Shown here piece after piece: positions 39,001 through 46,600 of a stretch of 64,000 bases of DNA. The position numbers and the translations under genes were made by a program. This stretch comes from Mactra quadrangularis (taxonomy: Eukaryota > Mollusca > Bivalvia > Venerida > Mactridae). Numbering within the stretch: the first letter of the stretch is position 1; the number at the start of each line of letters is the position of its first letter. The notes beneath the pieces are model-generated. The model had not been told where the DNA came from. It did no database searches and worked only from the letters and a program-made list of their open reading frames with translations. Location: NCBI GenBank assembly GCA_025267735.1, contig CM046307.1:38245231-38309230 (forward strand), given 5' to 3'.

Positions 39001-39975
39001 ATACACAGTCACACCACGCAATATATATTTATTGATAAGTGGTTATCTAGTTACGGTAACAAGATAATCACTTAATTAACTAGTCAATTAAGTGGTTTAC
39101 TAGTTATGTAACTAGTTAAACACGTAACATTAAATTGGTAAACTTATACAAGAATGGCAGTTGTAGGCACTAACTTGCATTTATTTCCTGTTATGATCTT
39201 TTATTTATTGGAAAAATAAACTAGTTACATAACTAGTTAACCACTTAATTACCTATTTAATTATCTGGTTACTAGGGGTGTAACGGTTAACCGATATACC
39301 GGTTAATATTGCAATACGACTTCTGTCGGTTTTTAACCGGTTTGTTTTTCTCTGAACCGGTTTTTCTAGTTATGTTCCATACTGATTGTTTTATCAGAGT
39401 CTGAAATTTAAATGTTTATTTTTTTGTAAAATGAGTGAATATTATTGTATAATTATCTTTGAAAGTCCATTCAAAACCGTTTTCTACCTTATTCAAACAT
39501 TTGCGTAATACGTGTAGATCATTTGAAAATACAAATATCTATGTAGAGTGTTCATCAAATTAAGACGATGCACATGCATTAATTCATGCTGTGCATGTAT
39601 GCGCAAAGAACAATATGTATTGCAATATATTGCAATACGGGTTTCGAGTATTGCAATATTATATTGCAATACGGTTTTTACCGTATTGTTACACCCCTAC
39701 TGGTTACTTAGTTAAGTGACTAGTTAACCACTTTAATTACTTGTTAGTTATGTGGTTATCTGGTGGCAGAAATATGCCACCATAGAGGACAGCAGTTTTG
39801 TAACATGTAGATGTGTTATTGAATATACCCCATAAACTGAAGCATGCTCGGCACAATATTTAACATCTTTGGCTGGAAGAAATCTACAATATCTCTTCTT
39901 TCTTTCAACATAGAAATGACAACTTCCTTCAGGTGGATCTGGTCTGATAGCTGGAGCTTTCTTCTTATCACTCAT
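24050..39975 (-). CDS. TRMT13: TRMT13 homologue, tRNA 2'-O-methyltransferase (complete, 12 coding exons)
   Basis: Coding exons in order: 39829-39975, 37921-37967, 36893-36959, 34672-34734, 33672-33741, 33056-33162, 31758-31836, 30773-30861, 28657-28726, 27375-27549, 25870-26286, 24050-24227. Phases agree throughout and give 502 residues (human protein 481). Family knowledge: Trm13 2'-O-methylates position 4 of certain tRNAs, using S-adenosylmethionine. Visible parts: N-terminal CCCH-type finger (CHFYVERKKRYC...CAEH, residues about 19-44); U11-48K-like CHHC finger across exons 2-3 (CPYNKKH...HHKKKC); SAM-binding loop FLEMGAGKG at the exon 7/8 junction followed by SHW; KHLCGPATDL in exon 10; CCHHRCNW and MSSWATC in exon 11. 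Exon 11 also holds a run of 12 Asp, an expanded acidic linker absent from the human protein as remembered. The start is the only in-frame ATG before the CCCH finger. A 5' UTR intron is likely (acceptor just upstream of 39999, donor after 40516). Intron 1 carries a large fold-back element. Confidence 0.95.
24281..24641. mobile_element. 355-bp MITE family, copy 3
   Basis: AGGGACTTAAGTCAGATTTT at the left, GAAGATAACTGACAAAAGTCCC at the right, same internal blocks as the other copies. It is in the last TRMT13 intron, 53 bp above the final exon. Confidence 0.8.
25126..25658. mobile_element. hAT-like element with near-exact 8-bp duplication
   Basis: Ends TAGTGTTGTACCGATGATCG and (inverted) TAGTGATGGGACATCGGCTA, followed on both sides by TAATCGAT/CAGTTGGA words. 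Flanks CTATCTGA (25118-25125) and CCATCTGA (25659-25666) differ at one base. An 8-bp duplication is the hAT signature. No transposase, so non-autonomous. In a TRMT13 intron. Confidence 0.72.
26335..26798. mobile_element. Inverted-repeat element next to the TRMT13 exon 11 acceptor
   Basis: GAGGTGTGTTCAACAACACG at the left is inverted near 26770-26798 (TTGCATTATTGAACGCACCTC). A second inner pair is ATCAAAGATGGCGTC (about 26427) with GCCATCTTTGAT (about 26661). The left end starts about 48 bp above the acceptor of the exon ending at 26286, so it abuts the branch-point region. Confidence 0.6.
27760..28052 (+). mobile_element. tRNA-derived SINE (family B), copy 2
   Basis: Head with GATAGCACAGTTGGTAGGGC and GGTTCGAATCCCATT, body as in 3532-3757, tail AAAAATAAATAAA. 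In a TRMT13 intron. Short open frames across it on both strands are chance. Confidence 0.78.
28753..28890. repeat. 138-bp palindrome 25 bp upstream of a TRMT13 splice acceptor
   Basis: Arms AATAACACATGGCAGTGAGG... and ...CTAACTGCCATGTGTTATT pair over about 65 bp with few mismatches around GTGCTAGC. It ends close to the acceptor of the exon starting at 28726 (minus strand). It may be one end of a longer element reaching about 29215, which includes a tRNA-like segment. Confidence 0.8.
29008..29092 (-). repeat. tRNA-Arg(TCG)-like segment, SINE head or tRNA pseudogene
   Basis: The minus strand reads TGGCGTAGTGGTTAGCATG (box A), then CTGACTTCGAATCCGG as an anticodon-arm-like part with TCG, then GGTTCGAATCCC (box B). 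The acceptor strands do not pair properly, so it is not a functional tRNA gene as read. It lies in a TRMT13 intron. Confidence 0.6.
29235..30340 (+). mobile_element. Pearl-like modular element with six ~160-bp core units
   Basis: Left end ACAAGAGCTGTCAGAGGAGA ... GCATGCTCGACT. Six units are marked by GATGTGGTTGATAATAAG-type words (near 29331, 29492, 29655, 29816, 29974, 30160); period about 162 bp, last interval 186 bp from a local GCACAAAAACTTTAATC duplication. The right end is a GC-rich GGACGCGGAGGCCGACGCCG block and AAAGTCGAGCTAAAAA. Units 2-4 are nearly identical by eye, which points to recent unit amplification. Resembles bivalve pearl/BIV160 architecture. Non-coding. Confidence 0.8.
30352..30690 (-). 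mobile_element. tRNA-derived SINE (family A), uninterrupted copy
   Basis: tRNA-like head at about 30610-30690 (CTCAGTTGGTAGCACGC and GGTTTGATTCC on the minus strand), body to a TTTTTGTTTGG tail. This copy shows the empty site corresponding to the insertion at 990-1257. Confidence 0.8.
30889..30955 (-). mobile_element. Minimal copy of the 1-785 modular repeat: both ends, no core
   Basis: Only the two termini remain: a right end (AATGTGGAAACCACAATC, inverted) joined through TAAAGCCGGATTAAAATACT to a left end (AAATCCGGCTAAAA). Single-core copies lie at 4198-4460, 34070-34358 and 55497-55760, and the tandem-core copy at 1-785. Confidence 0.6.
31263..31615. mobile_element. 355-bp MITE family, copy 4
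   Basis: Left GAGGGACTTTTGTCAGTCTT, right GGGGAAATAACTGACTAAA. In a TRMT13 intron, the fourth member within 30 kb. Confidence 0.8.
32222..32512 (+). mobile_element. Pearl-like element with one core unit
   Basis: Left end ACAAGAGCTGTCAGAAGTGA, one diverged core, GCACAAAAACTTTATTCAG, the GGACGCGGAGGGTGATGCTA block and right end TAGTCGAGCTAAAAA. Same termini as 29235-30340 with a different unit number. Confidence 0.75.
32800..33018 (-). mobile_element. tRNA-derived SINE (family C), copy 4
   Basis: Minus-strand head CAGTGGTCCAGTGGTAGGA with box B GGTTCGATCCGCA; body as in other copies. Preceded at 32606-32716 by a fragment of SINE family A. It ends 38 bp from the TRMT13 exon 33056-33162. Confidence 0.72.
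34070..34358 (-). mobile_element. Single-unit modular repeat (as 4198-4460)
   Basis: Minus strand runs from GCCGGATTTTTCAACGAG through GGCGGTTGGGCGGGC to AATCTGGCTTTAATGTGG. In a TRMT13 intron. Confidence 0.72.
34755..35018 (-). mobile_element. 265-bp CCCCCGCTTCGAAG repeat, copy 3
   Basis: Same orientation as, and very similar to, 22025-22288. Followed at 35045-35085 by a lone pearl-like left end (GAGCAGTCCATGGGACAGCG). Confidence 0.75.
35271..36520 (-). pseudogene. Decayed Tc1-like transposon with transposase remnants
   Basis: Inverted repeats TACTAAGCAAAAGTTATAAC (35273 on) and its complement (ending 36516) are bounded by TA and define a 1.25-kb element in a TRMT13 intron. On the minus strand, between about 36060 and 35480, broken frames carry Tc1 transposase pieces in the right order: GNHNAQRYQ (about 35865), QHSARTTV, and NPIERLWDVFDRR (about 35680; the DDE-domain C-terminal signature). 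Several stops and frameshifts interrupt it, so it is inactive. The 62-residue plus-strand frame at 36157-36345 is a shadow. Confidence 0.82.
36547..36772. mobile_element. 226-bp MITE with GGCCACAACAA ends
   Basis: TAAGGCCACAACAAGTTGAT at the left is inverted at the right (ATCAATTTGTTGTGGCCTAA). The interior has three GCGAGCG motifs. It starts 27 bp beyond the Tc1-like remnant. Confidence 0.72.
37275..37640 (-). repeat. Two tRNA-like segments in tandem, probable SINE remnants
   Basis: The minus strand of 37290-37378 reads AGATAGCTCAGTCGGGAGAG, an anticodon-like loop ATTGTAA and GGTTCAAGTCCC, close to a complete tRNA shape. A second partial copy is at 37565-37635 (TTTGAGTCCCGGTCAAGCTG). Both are preceded by GTCACAGGGTAAGAAAAAAA. 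The unit recurs at about 280 bp. A real tRNA gene is unlikely because the acceptor strands pair imperfectly. Confidence 0.6.
38591..39781. mobile_element. Long-arm fold-back element in TRMT13 intron 1
   Basis: GTGGCATATTTCTGCCACC at the left end and its inverse at 39763-39781 bound an element whose arms, about 370 bp, pair almost throughout (for example TGCAAGTTAGTGCTTACAAC at 38700 with the inverse near 39180). The arms consist largely of nested small palindromes such as TTAATTAAGTGGTTAACTAG. The centre is near 38990-39040. A hAT-like element is inserted in the right arm. The right end lies 48 bp from TRMT13 exon 1. Confidence 0.82.
39273..39699. mobile_element. hAT-like element with perfect 8-bp duplication, nested in the fold-back element
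   Basis: Ends TAGGGGTGTAAC and GTTACACCCCTA. Target duplication CTGGTTAC at 39265-39272 and 39700-39707 is exact. The interior has TTGCAATA/TATTGCAA and ACCGGTT words and no transposase. An element with the same ends is at 44246-45171. Confidence 0.85.
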
Positions 39976-40692
39976 CCTGAGTATCTATAGATAAATCACC
40001 TGAAATATGTCATAAAATGATGAACAATCACACAAATGAAATAAATCATTAAAATTTTATTAATGGAGAGTTAATGAACAGTCATTTTTTTCAAACAATG
40101 AATTCCTTAAATTGATTTAATATTGTGAGAAAATGAATGAAAACTTACAGTCAATTATCATAGTTGGTCTTCATCCCATACGAAAAGTAATTTTTTTCAA
40201 TGATTAAATCAAAATGATTAAATGTACAGTACAGTAATACTTAAGAATTATGTTGTTAAAAACTAAAATTATAAAAACATTCTATAAGTTACAACACTAA
40301 TACGAGTATATTTATATTTTTTAAAGAAACAAGTTTATTTTCAGTTATGGTAATGTATCTTGACATTATCATGGGTCGAACTGATCAGAGGACGAACGTG
40401 ATCATTGAAAAATTCTATCTTTTATCTGATAGGCAAAATGAAGATGTTATTCACTTCCATTGAATAACATAGACATTTCATTGTTAACAATCAACAATCA
40501 ATATTAGATGCCTACCTCGTTAGCTGATTGATCAGACATTTATTTATATGAAAACTTGTCAGACAAACGTGAACCGTATTTGTTCGCAGCAGAAAAGACT
40601 GAAGCATACCGATTGTGCTTAATTGGAACCGGACTAGTTTGGTCTTTATCCTAAACCGAAAGTGAAAGTAGAATATTGCCCTGATAGCGATA
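39976..40692. promoter_or_regulatory. Head-to-head 5' region between TRMT13 and the ASB-type gene
   Basis: 717 bp separate the two start codons. On the minus strand a good acceptor (ATATTTCAG) precedes an exon start at 39999, 24 bases upstream of the TRMT13 ATG. A good donor (AACGAG|GTAGGC) lies at 40516/40515. Together they suggest a spliced 5' UTR with a first exon beginning somewhere above 40516. The transcripts would then diverge from a segment of under 200 bp (about 40520-40690), which suggests a shared bidirectional promoter. No TATA box or CpG cluster stands out. The splice sites are seen; the promoter role is inferred. Confidence 0.5.
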
Positions 40693-43600
40693 ATGCCTTA
40701 TGATGGAAATCAAAGTGATAGATTTCTTGAGTCTCGACTAAAACGAGCTTTGGCAACAGGTGATGTGCTGGCATTCAAAAGATTAATAAAAGGAGGCGTG
40801 AATGTCAATTCAAGTCATTGGGTATTTCAATTTACGTTTTTTTCTGCTAATGAATAAATGAATTACTAATTTATGACAGTGTTATATTTAATGAGATTGT
40901 AGCTACTTCATTGTATTATACAGGGCTCAAATTCAACAAAAAATAGACTCGCAAATTTTTTGCGTGTTGTTTTTTATTTCAGCACGCAAAATGAAAATAA
41001 TAACTTGCATTTTTTCTTCAAATTTTAATAGCATACATACTCTTAGAGTAGTAACTATTCATATACATATGTATGCAATATATAGAACTAGGGATAGACA
41101 AAGGATATCCAACATGTTTTTTACTGCGATTCGTCTAATATTAATACTATAAATCTATCTGGCCGTTGCTGATTTGAGCCTTATTAGTTAGGCAGTAAAA
41201 TATTTGTATTTGCGGCGATTTTAACTCGCGAAAATTTAAAAATAAGTTTAATTTAAAATAAAAAGTTCGAGCCCTGGTATTATAGTATAGCAAAATTCTC
41301 AAAATTGAGACTGCCTGATTAAAATTACTGCACTTAAAAATTGTCAACTATTGTTTTGAGAGGTTTCTCCATTGACAATTCTATACCAATCTGACGTAGA
41401 TTGATTCTCTACTGATGAAATATTTTCTTGTTTCATGTCACTAAGTTGTTTTCATGTATCTTAAACTTTATGTATACAAGTGCTATCAATTGTTGAAAAT
41501 AGTTCAAATAATTAACCAAACTTCGAGATATTTTTGACTGACTAATGCATTATGAGAAATGTCACAATGATAAACTTTCTATCCAATCGACAACTGTGTG
41601 TTCAAGTTGAGGGTAAAATCAGACAGTGTACTAGTAGTTTCTGGAGAACCGCAAGGATCAGTTCTAGGACCAAGTCTTTTTCTTTTCCAGAAAAGGATAT
41701 GCCACTAGAACTATCATCAAGAGTGAGGATGTTTGCTGATGACACTTGTCGTATACATTGCTAGTTTTGTGTTTTAATTTGAATATAGTTATTGGGAATT
41801 CTTATTTCGTCTCTCAGTTTTTGTACTTAAGATAATCTGTTTTTCATTTACCATTGGAATAATAAAAAAACAAAGTTAAATTAATAATTATCATTGTTTT
41901 TTCATCACATAATTATATGTTATAGTGGTTATTTCTTTATTTTTCAGTTCAATAGTACATTATTACATGAGGCTGTTCAGATAGGCTCACCAGAGCTTGT
42001 AAAAATCTTGTTACAAAACAAAGCTAATGTTAACAGTAGGAATAATGTGAGTACATGTACTTCAGTAAAATGTTTTTATAGTATACTGGTAAAAAAACTG
42101 GGCATGTTCCGCAAGGCGATCGCTAGATAGAGCTTTTTGAAAGCTAAGGAACGGTTTGCTTCAAGCTAGCAAATCCAAAATGGCTACTTTCTTTAACAAA
42201 AAGTTCAGAATTGTAACAAATGAAAAATGTTTAAATCAATTATCATCATGATTTTTCTATTTAACTGCTTTGACGAAATAATTATGCATTAACCCTTTAC
42301 TGGTCAATCCCGTATTTTTACGTGGACTGCCTCAACCGCTCAATCCCGTATTTTTACGTGTACTGCCTGGACCGCTCAATCCCGCATTTTTACGTGTACT
42401 GCCTGGACCGCTCAATCCCGCATTTTTACGTGTCTGATATTCAATACGCTATAAAACTTATTATTTCCGATAAAACGTTTATTTTTTTTTTCATTTTGGT
42501 TGAATGAACCTTTTATAGATAATATCCTTCAAAAAAATATATGTTTTAATTAATATTTATCGAGTAATTACAGTTTAAAAACAACAAGTACAACTCGCGA
42601 GCGCGCCCGGTAATTATCGGCTTTTTTTAACTGTAATATATTTGTTCGTGTCTCATTTTCAATGCGCTATAACGCTATTATTTCCGATAAAATGTTTATT
42701 TATTTTTTCAGTTTGGTTGAATTAATCTTTAAATGATAATATACTTTAAAAAAATATGTTTTAATTAATATTTATCGAGTAATTACAGTTTAAAAACAAC
42801 AAGTACAACTCGCGAGCGCGCCCGGTAATTATCGGCTTTTTTCAACTGTAATATATTTGTATGTGTCTCATTTTCAATGCGCTACAACGCTATTATTTCC
42901 GGTAAAACTTTTATTTTTTTCATTTTGGTTGAATTAATCTTTTATTGATAAAATACTTTTAAAAAAACTATGTTTAAATTAATATTTATCGAGTAATTAC
43001 ATTTTAAAAACAACAAGTACAACTCGCGAGCGTTCGCGGTAATTATCGGCTTTTTTTAACTGTAATATATGTGCAGAAAAGCCGAGAATTATTAGGCAAG
43101 TTTAGTATTTCTAGTTTCACTGTTTGTATTATTTTATTTAATTGTATAAACTTTTTAAACGTGTGATAAAAAAATTATTTGGCCATGAATTATCTGAAAG
43201 GGACAAGATTATACACGCTGGGCGTATTTATAACATAACAAAACAGCGGGTGTTATCAACTTTTCACACTCAATTAGCGACAATTAAGAGATTAAATTTA
43301 AAAGACTTAATACTTGTTTCTAATTAATCAAAGGCACAATCAGTCCCCTAAGTTTTATGATGAGCAATAAAAATGTCAAACATACAGCACATGACTTGAC
43401 CCCCAGACGATTTGTAATCAGCATCGGTATATTGCCGACAGGAAATGATCCTTTGATCAAGACGACAATACGCATTGTAAGCATGGCATTTCAATGACGG
43501 GATTAATATTTATAAATATCTGTAGACACGTGTTTAAAACAAGACAAAGAAGCTTGGATTAAACAAAGAAATTACCGAAACATCGGCGATGTTAGCTAAA

Positions 43601-46600
43601 AAAAATTGTTGATTTTTTTGAAAATGTGACGAAAAATATTTTAATGCATTTTATACATCTCATATTTTTAATATTTTTTGTACTAAGTCTTAAATAGTTA
43701 CATTGTTAAAAAGGAAATTTAAAGACCAACATTTTTTACTTTTACACTTTAATGATTAGATTAAAGATTAAACCAGTAATTGACTTTAAACTAACAGAGG
43801 TGTTAAATAACGAATGTGATGTTAAACCTTTATCTGCTGAGTGTACAAGTTTAACAATGTTAGTGTATGCACAGTGTTAGGTTTATCTCTATACACTATC
43901 TGTCCAGTATCAGATAAAGCGGATGGCTATAACCAGTAAAGGGTTAAATGTTATTACATTAAATATATATCAGTATTCTTAAACAAGAAACACGTTCCCA
44001 CAGGGGGCAGCCATTTTGAAAAAGGTAGAAACGTTCCGAATGATACGGCTAGCAAGAAAAAAACTTGCTACATATCACTAGCTAGCGACTCAATTTGCTC
44101 GATTGTAGCAAACTGTTCTGTAGGAAATCGCTGCATAACGTGCCCTATAATGATACATGTAATAATAAAAAGCAGCCAGAATAGTCCTGGTCAACCAAAG
44201 ATACAAAATACATCCTCCTTAAAGACCTTTGTTAATTATTAGGGGTGTAACAATATGGTAAAACCCGTATTGCAATATATTGCAATAAGTATTGGTTCTC
44301 AATCTCTCATACAGAGTTGTCGATCCTTACAGTGATCTATATCTCTGTAAACGTCTCGGGTTTTACAAGATTCTTGTAAAATAGTAATGTAATTTAGATT
44401 TTGAATCTAAAGCATAATTCGTCTTTTATATATATTATCTCAAATTTTTACGTGAAATATAATTTTATTACAGGCGAAATCCAATTTTTAAAGAGTAATA
44501 TTTACAAGAACTATTTTCTTGTGAAACGTCTTCCTATTCTGAGTAATTTGGCTTTTTACTCATCCGCAAAAAATGTCAACAATAGATGATATTGCTAAAA
44601 ATTATGACAAAAATTTAGTGCTAAGGGACTGTCAACGACAAGCCTTTGAACATCTACAAGACAAGAAAGGTGATCTGTTATTTAGTTTGTCTGTTGCGTT
44701 TGGACAAAATTCAAAAATTGTCACATGACCGTTTTAAACGATCACGTGTTTGGGACTACTTTCGAGACGTTAACAGAGATAAAGATCACTGTAAGGATCG
44801 ACAACTCTGTATGAGAGATTGATTGGTTCTTAGTAGACAATACAAAGCAAAAATTAATGCATATTCGCTACACGCATGTATGTATTTTCAAATGATCTCG
44901 TATCCAAATATTTGAAAGACTTGTGTAAAATGGATTATAGGTTAGATAATGCATATTTTGAAATGGTCTTCTGAAGAGAATTGTTTTCTCATTTGACAAG
45001 TTAAACTTTTTAAAGCACAATAAGATAATTCCAAGATTTACATTTATTCAACCACTTAAATTTCAGATTCTGATAAAAGCAATCAGTTTGGCGCATAACT
45101 ACAAAAACTGGTTAAAAAAATGTTCAGAATTTGTATTGTAATATTAACCAGTATTTGGGTTATCCCTTACACCCCTAATCATTATATTACTTTCTTCAAT
45201 TGTCATCACTAGTGTTTTGATTATAGTGGTGAATGTAGCAAGAGCTGGTTTAACATTGACATATTTCAATCTTCGACTTCTAATACATGCATGTACTCTG
45301 TTTTGAAGATAAACTCTGGAAGATTGATCTTCGTGGCAGTCTGTCTTTTAACAACCTCATTTTATATAAACTTTGGGTGACTTGATCATCTGTCCCTAAG
45401 CAGACGTAATCTGTCCCAAGCCCCATTGAGAAATGGTGAGGGCCTCCTTTGCTGCCAAAGTATCCAGAAGAAGATGAAGATCTCAAGAAATTTCACTTCT
45501 TGACACTTAAGTTATGCTTAACCTCTAGCCAGGATGTGCAAATAATGCACCCATAAGGAGCAGACAGTCCCTAGTAAAAAACTGAACCCATAATACAACA
45601 AAGGTCATTTTTGTAACCATTTAACTTCGAATGTTGCCCGCAAGACTGAAGTAAGTGTATTGCGTAAAAGAGAGAGTTACTACAGTCTTGTGGGCAACCC
45701 TCGACCTTAAAATCAAAAGATTATCTTTATTGCTCTGCTGAGAATGTCCTTATTAGCAAACAGTGTCTCATTTGGAGGATCAGAGAGCATTAAAAGTGTT
45801 ATTGTCCTATATCAATGTATTGCAATAGACAAATATAATACTATAAAATGTTAATTGCAAATTAATGTTACAGGACAATCGTTCACCATTACACCTAGCA
45901 TCTAGAGGTGGTTTAAAAGATGTTGTAATATTGTTGATACAATATGGTGCTGATGTTAATGCTAAAACATTGGTAAGTGTGTTTTTACTTGTGTCCATGG
46001 ACCCTATATTATATATATATAATATAGGGTCCTTGATGTGTCTTTTGCATGAAATTGGCAGAACTTCTGCTCAATTTATTTAATGGAAGTTATTGGAAGT
46101 GTGTACTTCATTCCTAAGATAGTAAGATAACAGTGACTCCAAGTAAAAATCAGGATTGAAATAGTATTTGTTTAGTTTACCATGGAAAATAGTATGTTGT
46201 CGTAAAAGGAACGTGATTTTCTAGAGTCCAGTGACTATATAGGAGCCTGGGAGTTCAATCCCTGGTGTGTATTATCTGTTAACTCTAAACATTTAGTACA
46301 TCTTCTACCAGTATGATCAACATACTATTAATTTGGTAAGATCAAATGCAGGAACTTCAGTAGCTAGATGATTTTCTACTTCAGGATAACCAAACCTCTC
46401 TACATGTTGCTGCATGGAGGAAAAAATATGAAATTATGAGACTTTTAGTAGAAGAAGGAGCAGACATCAATGTGAAAGACAAAGTATAAGCATTAATTTA
46501 ATACTTTTAATTGTCCTTTATTTAAAACATTAACTTACGCCTGTCTTTGTTATTGTTGTTGAATTGATGTAGGCAAGTGGCTGGGTACAGTAGCCATGGT

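Larger units (their letters stand above)
42293..43943. mobile_element. Non-autonomous piggyBac-like element with TTAA ends
   Basis: TTAA at 42289-42292 and 43944-43947 flanks CCCTTTACTGGTCA and its inverse (TAACCAGTAAAGGG). TTAA duplication plus CCC ends is the piggyBac signature. It contains a minisatellite and a triplicated block, listed separately. The 61-residue frame at 43142-43327 has no recognisable transposase motif. Confidence 0.8.
42100..44145. mobile_element. Older inverted-repeat element hosting a piggyBac-like insertion
   Basis: GGGCATGTTCCGCAAGGCGA at the left is inverted at the right (GAAATCGCTGCATAACGTGCCC), and inner words AAAATGGCTRC and GTTTGCT pair as well. Related in ends and interior (AAAATGGCTG, GCTAGC, CTACAA) to the element at 54768-55246. 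Without the insertion it would be about 400 bp. In ASB intron 2. Confidence 0.65.
44246..45171. mobile_element. hAT-like element carrying a second inverted-repeat element
   Basis: Ends TAGGGGTGTAACAATATGG and CTTACACCCCTA; flanks TTAATTAT and ATCATTAT match at six of eight bases. Inside, 44299-44823 is an independent inverted-repeat element carrying a helicase-like fragment. In ASB intron 2. Confidence 0.68.

Noticed and set aside
42322..42507. Repetitive 61-residue open frame (DRSIPHFYV repeats)
   Set aside because: It is a translation of a 37-bp minisatellite inside a TTAA-flanked element; no start context or homology.
43142..43327. 61-residue frame as a piggyBac transposase remnant
   Set aside because: No DDE motif or recognisable piggyBac block; too short.
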